NCBI GenBank assembly: GCA_021806165.1
Contig: JAJZXY010000019.1
Span: forward strand, 1-35,044
DNA length: 35,044 nucleotides
From: Thermoplasmata archaeon
GTDB lineage: Archaea; Thermoplasmatota; Thermoplasmata; Sysuiplasmatales; Sysuiplasmataceae
Direction of reading: 5' to 3'
Part shown: piece after piece, positions 1 through 6,943 of the stretch
How positions within the stretch are numbered: position 1 is the stretch's first letter
Layout: every line of letters starts with the position of its first letter
Program-made: the position numbers and the translations under genes
Notes under the pieces: generated by a model
What the model saw: the letters and a program-made list of their open reading frames with translations, nothing else
The model's database searches: none
Told to the model about the DNA's origin: nothing

Positions 1-123
1 GCCTCATGATCCATGACCTGGTTGAGAAACCATGTCGAGCTCACGCATTCCCTGTTCATTCTCTTCCAGATACTCAGCTATTATATCCCTGACTTCCTTA
101 TTCTCCATGCCCTGTGCTTCCAT
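1..123 (-). pseudogene. N-terminal remnant of a probable IS256/mutator-like transposase, frameshifted and cut by the window edge
   Basis: An ATG at 123 on the minus strand follows a good Shine-Dalgarno (AGGAG, about 9 bases upstream). It opens a helical acidic stretch (EVRDIIAEYLEENEQGMREL). In this frame translation stops after 39 codons at positions 4-6. In the next frame, from about position 37 downward, the sequence reads TWFLNQVMDHEA. Joined to ...GMREL this resembles the N-terminus of IS256-family transposases (helix, then W-[FL]-L-N-x-V-M-x-E-E). The join implies a loss of about two bases near 34-40. The catalytic part lies outside the window. The family assignment is by eye from a short segment. 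The alternative is a genuine 39-residue peptide. Confidence 0.5.
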
Positions 124-313
124 TCTCAAACACTCCTAATGTTCAAGAGTGAAGGTACAGGGTCTTATTGAAATTTACAGCAAAGTGTGTACACGTCCTG
201 CCACCGGTCTAAAACGGTTCGTCAGAACACTGCGTACGCTTCGTGTGTTCTATTGGCTGAAGGCATTCATGGTGCCTTATTCGCTCATGGTTGCGCCGCA
301 TGTCTGGAAACAG

Positions 314-328
314 AATAAATACTAAATA
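314..328 (+). promoter_or_regulatory. Probable TATA box of the tRNA-Tyr gene
   Basis: The A/T-rich element AATAAATACTAAATA is centred about 28 bases before the first base of the mature tRNA. That is the expected archaeal box A spacing. Confidence 0.5.
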
Positions 329-349
329 GCGATTGCATTTCGAGTTTGA

Positions 350-458
350 CCCGACTTAGCTCAGACTGGTAGAGCGGCTGACTGTAGTTGTGTTATCGGC
401 TTTGCCGATTGTAGCCGCTGAAATCAGCAGGTCCCCGGTTCAAATCCGGGAGTCGGGA
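350..458 (+). tRNA. tRNA-Tyr (GTA) with a 35-base intron at 37/38
   Basis: Acceptor 350-356 (CCCGACT) pairs with 451-457 (AGTCGGG), with discriminator A458. The D stem is GCTC/GAGC and the anticodon stem is GCTGA (377-381) with TCAGC (424-428). The anticodon is GTA at 384-386. The T arm is CCCGG-TTCAAAT-CCGGG (434-450). No CCA is encoded. C1-G72 is the archaeal tRNA-Tyr identity pair. Removing 388-422 gives the loop CTGTAGA with G37, as is usual in archaeal tRNA-Tyr. The intron has its own 6-bp hairpin (395-400/404-409). The bulge-helix-bulge around the splice sites is imperfect: the central helix CTGT/GCTG contains one U-U and one G-U. Confidence 0.93.
388..422 (+). other. tRNA-Tyr intron
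   Basis: This is the 35-base insert between G37 and A38, the canonical archaeal position. It contains the perfect stem ATCGGC-TTT-GCCGAT (395-409). Its 3' part (413-419, AGCCGCT) is exactly complementary to exon bases 373-379 (AGCGGCT), so the precursor can fold in two ways. Confidence 0.8.
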
Positions 459-502
459 TTCTACACATTCCGTTTCCATTGCGAATCAGAACACGTCGTT
501 GT

Positions 503-973
503 TCAGAGCTCTTCCTCTGGCATATCTGAAGAGGCCGCTTTCTTCATTTCTAGCCTTATCCTCGCAGCTGTCTCCTCCATCTCCTCCGGAGCCATCCTCG
601 CCCTCCTCATCCTGAAATCAAGCGAGTCACCAGGTTTTCTCGGTATGAGGTGGCAGTGCACATGGAAGATCACCTGCCCCGCATCTGCCCCCTCGTTAAC
701 TATGTAATTTACGGCTGTATACCCCATCGAGTAGAATGATCTCGAAATCAGCTTTGCGATGTCAAATATCGACGCAACAAGGTGCCCCGGAACGTCCGTC
801 ATATCCGGGATATGCGTCTTTGGCATGATCAGCGTGTGTCCGGGGACAGCGGGAAATGTATCCAGGAATGCTATGGTATGCTCATTTTCGTGGATGAGAT
901 ATGCAGGCGCGGTGCCATTTATTATCCTGCAGAACACGCACCCCTCGCCATGAACCCTTTCCCTGTCCGCCAT
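503..973 (-). CDS. HIT-family nucleotide hydrolase/transferase
   Basis: A 156-residue histidine-triad protein. This family hydrolyses or transfers nucleotidyl groups from dinucleoside polyphosphates or AMP conjugates; the natural substrate here is unknown. The catalytic triad HVHCH is at residues 104-108 and is preceded by the conserved Q-V-x-F. An N-terminal C-x2-C (residues 12 and 15) is typical of the zinc-binding HIT branch. The last 45 residues form a charged helix rich in Glu, Arg and Met. I chose the ATG at 973 over an in-frame GTG six codons upstream, because GAGGAG lies ten bases before the ATG and would overlap the GTG start. The gene is divergent from pdxT with about 100 bases between starts. 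Confidence 0.88.
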   Translation of the reverse strand: MADRERVHGEGCVFCRIINGTAPAYLIHENEHTIAFLDTFPAVPGHTLIMPKTHIPDMTDVPGHLVASIFDIAKLISRSFYSMGYTAVNYIVNEGADAGQVIFHVHCHLIPRKPGDSLDFRMRRARMAPEEMEETAARIRLEMKKAASSDMPEEEL

Positions 974-1038
974 GCCGCAAAATCTCCTCACTTCCCTTTA
1001 TGCCTTTTCCCTTCCACCGGGAGAATCTGCCGTGGGGA

Positions 1039-1050
1039 AAAAGATATTAT
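1039..1050 (+). promoter_or_regulatory. Probable TATA box of pdxT
   Basis: AAAAGATATTAT is centred about 31 bases before the ATG at 1077. This predicts a transcript with a leader of only a few bases. Confidence 0.4.
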
Positions 1051-1076
1051 TGCGGATTCATTGGCAGGCAGAAGAT

Positions 1077-1664
1077 ATGAAGGCAGGGGTAGTTGCCGTC
1101 CAGGGTGATGTTTCCGAACATATACACGCCCTCGAGAATGCAATGCATGTTTTGTCGATAAGCGGTGAAGCGATCAGGGTCAGGAAGGCAGCAGATGTCC
1201 TGTCGGTGGATTCGCTCATAATCCCTGGAGGGGAGAGTACCACGATTTCAAAGCTGCTGAAGCTCTCAGGCATGTTCGACGCAATCAGGAAGAGGGCTTC
1301 CGAGGGGATGCCGCTCATGGGCACCTGTGCAGGATGCATACTTCTTGCTAAGAAGGGTGGTGAGCAGGTGGAGAAGACATCCACTGAACTGCTCGGCCTG
1401 ATGGACATGGGCGTCGACAGGAATTATTTCGGAAGGCAGAGGGAGTCATTCGAAGCCTCCCTTTCGATAGACGGTCTGAGCCGCCCCTTCACCGGCGTTT
1501 TTATCAGGGCTCCCGCAATTGTGGAAACGTGGGGGAGGTGCAAGCCGCTGGCGGAATTCGCCGGCAGGACGGCAATGGCAAGGCAGGACAACATGCTCGC
1601 ACTCGCCTTTCACCCTGAGCTGTCGGCAGACTCCTCGCTGCATGCGATGCTGCTTAACCTCTAG
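1077..1664 (+). CDS. pdxT: Pyridoxal 5'-phosphate synthase glutaminase subunit PdxT
   Basis: A 195-residue class-I glutamine amidotransferase. It releases ammonia from glutamine for the PdxS synthase in the ribose-5-phosphate-dependent vitamin B6 pathway. The start ATG opens MKAGVVAVQGDVSEH, the standard PdxT N-terminus. GGEST is at residues 51-55, the nucleophile Cys84 is in GTCAGC, and the His179-x-Glu181 pair is in FHPEL. Upstream in-frame codons back to 972 are not family sequence and lie upstream of the predicted TSS. The partner pdxS is not in the window. The stop codon overlaps the stop of the convergent GGGP synthase gene (1661-1664). Confidence 0.95.
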   Translation: MKAGVVAVQGDVSEHIHALENAMHVLSISGEAIRVRKAADVLSVDSLIIPGGESTTISKLLKLSGMFDAIRKRASEGMPLMGTCAGCILLAKKGGEQVEKTSTELLGLMDMGVDRNYFGRQRESFEASLSIDGLSRPFTGVFIRAPAIVETWGRCKPLAEFAGRTAMARQDNMLALAFHPELSADSSLHAMLLNL

Positions 1665-2416
1665 GCCGCCCCAGTACCAGCGGCCTTTACGGCGGACACT
1701 ATTTTCTTCAGTCTGGACAGCCCCCCATTCCTCTCCACCACGGTGCCAGTAACAATGACATCGGCTCCCGACCTCACTGCAGCCACCGCGCTCTCAGGGT
1801 CGGTGATACCTCCTCCCACAATCAGCGGTATCGATATTGCCCTCCTGACCCCCCGTATCATGTCTGGAGGCACTGGAAGGTGCGCCCCGCTTCCAGCCTC
1901 CAGGTAAACAACCTTCATGCCGAAGTACTCGGCTGCAAGCGCATAAGCCGCAGCCCTCCTGAGATCCTTTCTTCCCACAACATCCGCCTCCCCCACCTCT
2001 GCCACCTTCATCCCCGGTTCAACAACAATATACCCCATGCCAATCGGCTCTATTCCGAATTCCTTGACAAGAACGGCCCCGTAGGCCTGCTCACCGGTTA
2101 TGTGCCTGGGATTCCTGGAGTTAAGCATTGACAGGAAGTACACAGCGTCGAATCTTGGACTGAGGCCCCCAGCGCTGGAAGGGAAGGAGATGACCGGTAT
2201 GCCAACCCCTGCCCTTATCTCCTCAACAGTCCTGTCGGTAATCTCAAGTCCCACTCCAGTCGAACCCCCGACCATGATCGCCGAGGTGCCGAAGGAGGCG
2301 CTCTCGGCGGCAATCCTCCCTGCCTCCTCAGGCGTCTGCTTGTCCGGATCAATGAGTGTCATGTGCAGTGCACCGTTCTCAAGCTCCTTTCTGATGTAAT
2401 CGAAAACCTTTCCCAA
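1661..2416 (-). CDS. (S)-3-O-geranylgeranylglyceryl phosphate synthase (GGGPS)
   Basis: A 251-residue TIM-barrel prenyltransferase. It joins geranylgeranyl diphosphate to sn-glycerol-1-phosphate, the first committed step of archaeal ether-lipid synthesis. Family signatures are H-x-T-L-I-D-P-D-K near residues 18-26, VGGSTGV near 50, and the phosphate-binding IVGGGI near 200 followed by GADVIVTGT. The start is TTG at 2416. A strong GGAGGT sits seven bases upstream, embedded in the end of the upstream UbiA-family gene, whose stop is three bases before this start. The two lipid genes are therefore co-transcribed and probably translationally coupled. The order of genes is the reverse of the pathway, with the second enzyme first. 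Confidence 0.93.
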   Translation of the reverse strand: MGKVFDYIRKELENGALHMTLIDPDKQTPEEAGRIAAESASFGTSAIMVGGSTGVGLEITDRTVEEIRAGVGIPVISFPSSAGGLSPRFDAVYFLSMLNSRNPRHITGEQAYGAVLVKEFGIEPIGMGYIVVEPGMKVAEVGEADVVGRKDLRRAAAYALAAEYFGMKVVYLEAGSGAHLPVPPDMIRGVRRAISIPLIVGGGITDPESAVAAVRSGADVIVTGTVVERNGGLSRLKKIVSAVKAAGTGAA

Positions 2417-2419
2417 AGT

Positions 2420-3274
2420 TCACACCTCCAGCGCGCCTACAAGGAATGCAAGCAATGCGATATACATCGCAGCCTTGGCAACCCCCTGCGCCCGGGACGC
2501 GCTCTTCCACTGGAGCGCAGCAGTGTATGCAAACACGGCGTCCGCGGCGAGCACAAACCCGAGGAAGAGGTAGCCAAACTGATGCAGTATGAATGGGAAG
2601 GGGCTTATGGCTATCGCCCCCGCGAGAGCTGTGCTGGATACCATCATGGCCTTCCCGTTTCCAAGCTGCATGGGCAGCGTCCTCCTTATACCCCTGTCGG
2701 CTTCGACATCCTGGACATCCTTGATTATCTCCCTGCCTGCAGTCGCGAGGAATGAAGTGGCAAAGAATGCCCAGATGGGTATTATGGAGCCAACTGCGGC
2801 GGCGCCGTAGAGGAACAGCGAGGCAGTAAGCCATGCGATAGTGATGTTTCCTGAAACTCCCGACTTCTTCAGCCTGAATTCATAGGAGAGCATTAGGGCA
2901 AGAGAGAGCAGAACGATCGCGATGGAGTATGTGCCAATCGGGACAGAGAGTATCACCGCAACGGCAAAAAGGAGTGCCGAAATGTTCCTTGCGCTCACCC
3001 TTTCAATACGGCCGGACGGAAGGGGCCGATCGGGATGGGCTGTCCTGTCAATATCGGCATCCAGGTAGTCATTGAGTGCATTACCGGCGCCTGTGAATGC
3101 AAAGACGACAACCATCGCAACCCCCACAGAGGGCAGGTGGTGTATGATAGACCTGCCTGTGACCACAAACGCACCGAGGAAGGCTGCAACGGATGACATT
3201 GCGCAGTTTCTGTAACGTATCAGGCCAAGGTATGCAACTACCCCGCCATCTATCGCTGCTTCCAGCTCTCCCAC
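2420..3274 (-). CDS. UbiA-family prenyltransferase, probable digeranylgeranylglyceryl phosphate synthase
   Basis: A 284-residue polytopic membrane enzyme. In archaea this branch adds the second geranylgeranyl chain to GGGP, giving the lipid core. The first Asp-rich motif is N-D-Y-x-D-x-x-x-D around residues 67-75, followed by H-P-D-R-P-L-P-S-G. The second is D-V-x-D-x-x-x-D-R-G around 185-195. About eight hydrophobic helices are visible. The start is GTG at 3274; the next Met lies inside conserved sequence. An A/T palindrome 30 bases upstream sits where the TATA box should be. Pairing with GGGP synthase in one operon supports the lipid role over menaquinone or haem prenylation. Confidence 0.9.
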   Translation of the reverse strand: MGELEAAIDGGVVAYLGLIRYRNCAMSSVAAFLGAFVVTGRSIIHHLPSVGVAMVVVFAFTGAGNALNDYLDADIDRTAHPDRPLPSGRIERVSARNISALLFAVAVILSVPIGTYSIAIVLLSLALMLSYEFRLKKSGVSGNITIAWLTASLFLYGAAAVGSIIPIWAFFATSFLATAGREIIKDVQDVEADRGIRRTLPMQLGNGKAMMVSSTALAGAIAISPFPFILHQFGYLFLGFVLAADAVFAYTAALQWKSASRAQGVAKAAMYIALLAFLVGALEV

Positions 3275-3303
3275 TTCCGATTGCCTGAATTCGGCTAACC
3301 TGT

Positions 3304-3315
3304 TTAACTAGTTAA
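3304..3315. promoter_or_regulatory. 12-bp palindrome at the core promoter of the ubiA-like/GGGPS operon
   Basis: TTAACTAGTTAA is a perfect palindrome centred about 35 bases upstream of the GTG at 3274. It occupies the TATA position for the minus-strand operon. It shares the core AACTAGTT with the longer palindrome in front of the TFS gene (27872-27889). Confidence 0.5.
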
Positions 3316-3389
3316 TTGTCGCCCCGGGGGGCAAGGGTAACCATAGGGGCATTCACAGCCGAATCCCGGTGAGGATGATGGTTACATAA

Positions 3390-3399
3390 TACTTATTTA
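3390..3399 (+). promoter_or_regulatory. Probable TATA box of the site-2 protease gene
   Basis: TACTTATTTA is centred 27 bases before the GTG at 3422. The mRNA is probably leaderless. Confidence 0.5.
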
Positions 3400-3421
3400 C
3401 TGGAGCCTTCCTAGTTTTTCC

Positions 3422-4873
3422 GTGGTTTACGGAGAACAGTCTTCCACATCATCCGCGCTGGGTGCGGAGGTGGAGAGGCTAAGGAATGTCGTCAGGAGCC
3501 AGTTCGAGATATATGATATCAGGGTCAGCTATGATGCTGTTGTCTTCTTCGTGTCATGCAACCCCGCAACCCTCGAGTCCAAATTCGACGCCGTGAGAAC
3601 GGCACTAGTGCCGGCGGACTATATCCCATTTGTACAGAAGAGGGGCGGGGAATACACCATAACCGTTGCAAAGAGGAAACCAGTCAACAAGCGCGGCATC
3701 CTCTGGAACATCTCACTGCTGGCAGCCACACTGGTCGCAACCACGATAACCGGCGCGATCCTCTGGGCAGGTTATTTCAACCTGGCCAACTGGCTTACCC
3801 TTGGCAACATATTGAACGGCATCGTCTTCTTCGTGGCCCCTGTTATGCTGATTCTTGGAACTCACGAAATGGGCCACTATGTGGTTGCCAAACGATTCAA
3901 CGTGAGCGCCTCCCTCCCATTCTTCCTTCCCTCTCTCCCACCTCTAGGCACTCTCGGCGCGTTCATATCAATAAGGGATCCGTTTCCAAACAGGAAGTCG
4001 CTCCTTGAGATAGGCATTGCCGGCCCGATCGCAGGCTTTCTTGTTACAATACCGGTTGCCTTTCTCGGCCTCATACTCACACAGATGAATCCAGTTGCAG
4101 CAGCCCCGCTTTCCCCGGGCGAGTCGGTGTTTTCAGTTCCCTACCTCTATGACATAATAATTTCAATGTTCACATTCGGAACCAACGTCAACTTCTTTCC
4201 CACTGCGTTCGCAGCGTGGGTTGGATTCTTTGCGACAGCACTGAACCTCCTACCCGCGGGGCAGCTGGACGGGGGGCATGTCGCCAGGGCATTGCTTGGA
4301 GAGCAGTCGAAGTACGTCGGCTGGGGCACAGTTGCCGCCATGCTCATCCTCTCATTCGAGTTTGAGAGCTGGATAATAATCGCGTTTCTTGTCCTGATCC
4401 TTGGCGTGAGGCATCCGCCTCCGCTCAATGATATTTCGAGGCTCAAGGTCAGCAGGAAGATGCTCGGCGCTGTGGCACTTGCAATGTTCCTTGTTTCATT
4501 CACACCCTTCCCCATCACAACAGTTCCATCCAACACCTCCTTCAACCTGACCTCAGGCACCGGAACCGTCATGATGAACAGCAGCGGTGTGCAGTACTTC
4601 ACTGTCACAGTCACCAACACGGGTAATGTTCAGGAAAGCGTCAATATCACACAGCTGCGGAGTTCCTATTTCGTTGCAACTTTCTCTCCTTCAGGCAGCA
4701 GCAATCAATTCCTGGGGTATGTATTGCTCACAGTCGATCCAGGCGGTTCGGCAGGCGCTACCGTGAAGCTGGCCGTTGTCCAGACAACCGCCGCCGGGAG
4801 CTACCTGGTGCATATTCATGGAGAGAGCAGCGGATTCTCCAGAACGCTGCCTGTCAATGTCCAGTACGGCTGA
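3422..4873 (+). CDS. Site-2-protease-like M50 metalloprotease with C-terminal exported domain
   Basis: A 483-residue intramembrane zinc protease. The zinc motif HEMGH is at residues 148-152 in a transmembrane helix. The third ligand is in the LDGGH motif (Asp283) after L-L-P-A-G-Q. A soluble N-terminal region of about 90 residues precedes the first helix. About six to eight helices follow, the last near residues 344-362. Residues about 370-483 are a Thr/Ser/Val-rich beta-sandwich-like segment (FTVTVTNTGNVQESVNIT) of the kind used as extracellular adhesion or CARDB-like domains, so the tail is probably outside the cell. The substrate is unknown. The GTG start fits the TATA spacing and gives a leaderless mRNA. 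The 3' end overlaps the convergent methyltransferase gene by 20 bases. Confidence 0.88.
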   Translation: MVYGEQSSTSSALGAEVERLRNVVRSQFEIYDIRVSYDAVVFFVSCNPATLESKFDAVRTALVPADYIPFVQKRGGEYTITVAKRKPVNKRGILWNISLLAATLVATTITGAILWAGYFNLANWLTLGNILNGIVFFVAPVMLILGTHEMGHYVVAKRFNVSASLPFFLPSLPPLGTLGAFISIRDPFPNRKSLLEIGIAGPIAGFLVTIPVAFLGLILTQMNPVAAAPLSPGESVFSVPYLYDIIISMFTFGTNVNFFPTAFAAWVGFFATALNLLPAGQLDGGHVARALLGEQSKYVGWGTVAAMLILSFEFESWIIIAFLVLILGVRHPPPLNDISRLKVSRKMLGAVALAMFLVSFTPFPITTVPSNTSFNLTSGTGTVMMNSSGVQYFTVTVTNTGNVQESVNITQLRSSYFVATFSPSGSSNQFLGYVLLTVDPGGSAGATVKLAVVQTTAAGSYLVHIHGESSGFSRTLPVNVQYG

Positions 4874-5915
4874 CACTGCCTTTCTCCATGACAATGAAAT
4901 GCCTGGTGAGCGACCTGTGCACCCTGTGAGATACCATCGACTTCAAGCGCATCTCAGATGTGGCATGGATAAGGGACGGGTCAGGCACGACTATGCCCAG
5001 GAGTCCACCAGGCTTCAGGCACTCCGAGATGGCGTCAAGCGCGCGGGAGTAGAGCGCTGCGATGCTCTCCCTGTTTGCAAACGACGAGCGCCCGTATGGG
5101 GGGTCGGTAACCACTGCGTCAAAGCTGCCAAGTGAGCCAATCTCACCCACATCAAGCCTGTGCAGTTCCCACCCCCGTTCCAGCCCTATCTGCCTCAGGT
5201 TGAGTGCAGTGCCCTCCACCATCCGGCCGTCAATATCGCTGCCCACGACATCGGCACCAAGAAGGACAGCTTCCATGGCAATACCTCCAGTGCCGCAGAA
5301 CGGGTCCAGGACCCTCTTCCCCCTCCGTGCCCCGCATATGTTGAGGAAGGCTCGTGCGAACCTGGGTGAAATGGATATGGGGGAGAAGAACTGCCTGTAC
5401 TTCGCCTGCCTTGAATCCAGCGCCCTCCTGTCAACATCAGCGCTCTTGATGGCGAGGCAGTGGCTGCCAGCCTCTGTTACAACCCTTATCTCCCTGTCAG
5501 GTTTGACAAGCTTCACCGGGCAGTGCCCTGCAAGGAGTGCGCCGAGCTCCCTCTCACTCTCAACCTTCCCACCGGGTCCGCCGGATGCAACCCTTATGCA
5601 TGCACTTTCCCCCTTGATGGAGAGGGCAAGCTGTGAAACTCCCTTCCTGAGCGCCTCCCAGCTGTCGTAGACACCATGCAGCGCTGATACGCGCATGGTG
5701 AATGCCAGGGAAGAAGCATACTCGCCTGCAGCTCCTGACCGGTTGCCTGTCCTGATGATGGCAACGCGCCTCCCTGCCACCGTGCATTCATCCCCCCTCC
5801 ATCCTGCAAATGCGTCTGCCTCCAGGGCAGGTAACTCAGGATGCTCCAGCGAGAGTTCCAGCAGCAGTGAACTGCCGGCTACGGGCGCAGCATCAGTCGC
5901 GTATGCCATCTTCAT
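4854..5915 (-). CDS. Trm11/Trm-G10-like tRNA guanosine-10 N2-methyltransferase
   Basis: A 353-residue protein with an N-terminal region that should hold the THUMP RNA-binding domain (about 1-165) and a C-terminal Rossmann methyltransferase. The SAM motif [10 protein letters not shown] is near residue 200. The catalytic DPPYG at 271-275 is the D/N-P-P-Y/F/W signature of amino-group methylation. The archaeal family makes m2G10 or m22G10 in tRNA. The start ATG at 5915 lies inside the 3' end of radA (23-base overlap), so the pair is one operon. A second ATG two codons on is an equal alternative start. The 3' end overlaps the site-2 protease gene on the other strand. Confidence 0.87.
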   Translation of the reverse strand: MKMAYATDAAPVAGSSLLLELSLEHPELPALEADAFAGWRGDECTVAGRRVAIIRTGNRSGAAGEYASSLAFTMRVSALHGVYDSWEALRKGVSQLALSIKGESACIRVASGGPGGKVESERELGALLAGHCPVKLVKPDREIRVVTEAGSHCLAIKSADVDRRALDSRQAKYRQFFSPISISPRFARAFLNICGARRGKRVLDPFCGTGGIAMEAVLLGADVVGSDIDGRMVEGTALNLRQIGLERGWELHRLDVGEIGSLGSFDAVVTDPPYGRSSFANRESIAALYSRALDAISECLKPGGLLGIVVPDPSLIHATSEMRLKSMVSHRVHRSLTRHFIVMEKGSVSRTGH

Positions 5916-6858
5916 TTACAGTTATCACGCATTCTGCTTCGGGAAGACTGGGTGAATCCACCAGCCTGGCAATGCGCTTTCCGGCCTTGCTTTTCCTCAG
6001 GTAGACCCTGTAGGTGGCCGTGTGGCCGACAATATGCCCGCCGATAGGCCTTGTAGGATCGCCGAAGAATGCATCCGGTTTGGCGGCAACCTGGTTTGTG
6101 CAGAGTATGACTGCGTTGTGCAGGTCGCCGAACCTGAGCAGCGCATGCATGTGGGTGTTAAGTGCCTGCTGCCTCTCGGCAAGCGTTCCACGGCCGACGT
6201 ATTCCGCCCTGAAGTGCGCTGTAAGTGAATCGACGACAAGCATCCTTACAGGCTTTTCCTTGGCAAGCTCCGCCGCCTTCTCAACCAGCAGCATCTGGTG
6301 GGCCGAATTGTATGCCCTTGCCACATGAATCCTCTTGAGTGTCTCCACCGGGTCCAGGCCAACCGCGGAGGACATCTGCGCGATCCTTTCCGGGCGGAAA
6401 GTGTTTTCGGTGTCTATGATGACAACCTCTCCATTCAGTCCACCCCTGTCCTCAGGCATGGTCGCATTCACGGCCGCCTGGTGGCATAGCTGGGTCTTGC
6501 CGCTGCCGAATTCACCATAGACCTCCGTTATCGACTGTGTTTCGAGCCCCCCGCCTATCAGCTCGTCAAGCGCCTTGGATCCTGTGGTCAGCCGTCCGAT
6601 GCTTCTTCTCCTTTCCAGTATCTCGTCGCCAGTTTCGAAGCCGCCGATGTCGACAGCCTCCTTGGCCGAGTTGATGATCTTGGCGGCAGTCGACTCACCT
6701 ATCTCGCAAACCTCCGCCAGGTTGCGCGGCGACTCGATGGCTATTGTCATCAGGTCCGTATAGCCCGCCTCCCTAAGCTTTTCGGCCGTCGCAGGGCCGA
6801 TGCCGCTTATCTCTTCGAGCTTCTTTTCCTTGACCTGAACTGTTTTGGAACCGGACAT
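5893..6858 (-). CDS. radA: DNA repair and recombination protein RadA
   Basis: A 321-residue archaeal RecA/Rad51 recombinase that forms ATP-dependent filaments on single-stranded DNA and catalyses strand exchange. A helix-hairpin-helix domain lies at about 17-60 ([12 protein letters not shown]), and the Walker A GEFGSGKT is at 115-122. Walker B (MLVVDS), the [10 protein letters not shown] segment and the NQV/GGH region follow. An in-frame ATG exists at 6882. The TATA box TATTTAAATA (6891-6900) predicts a TSS near 6870, so that ATG would not be transcribed. I therefore place the start at 6858, preceded by GTAGAGA. The length matches the family. Confidence 0.96.
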   Translation of the reverse strand: MSGSKTVQVKEKKLEEISGIGPATAEKLREAGYTDLMTIAIESPRNLAEVCEIGESTAAKIINSAKEAVDIGGFETGDEILERRRSIGRLTTGSKALDELIGGGLETQSITEVYGEFGSGKTQLCHQAAVNATMPEDRGGLNGEVVIIDTENTFRPERIAQMSSAVGLDPVETLKRIHVARAYNSAHQMLLVEKAAELAKEKPVRMLVVDSLTAHFRAEYVGRGTLAERQQALNTHMHALLRFGDLHNAVILCTNQVAAKPDAFFGDPTRPIGGHIVGHTATYRVYLRKSKAGKRIARLVDSPSLPEAECVITVNEDGIRD

Positions 6859-6890
6859 TGAAATCTCTACCAACACTACCATTTTGCGTT

Positions 6891-6900
6891 TATTTAAATA
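6891..6900 (-). promoter_or_regulatory. TATA box of radA
   Basis: TATTTAAATA is a palindromic, near-ideal box A. Its position places the TSS near 6870 and decides the radA start. Confidence 0.65.
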
Positions 6901-6943
6901 CGTGTCAGGGGGAGTTGACCGGAAACGCGCATGCCGCCTTCCA

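Noticed and set aside
390-707. 105-codon plus-strand ORF running out of the tRNA-Tyr gene
   Set aside because: It begins inside the tRNA intron and is antisense to the HIT gene. It shows no protein-like pattern.
972-1076. N-terminal extension of PdxT
   Set aside because: The extension lies upstream of the predicted TSS, lacks family sequence, and overlaps the HIT start region.
6859-6882. Upstream ATG for RadA
   Set aside because: It is only nine bases from the TATA box, so it would not be in the transcript.
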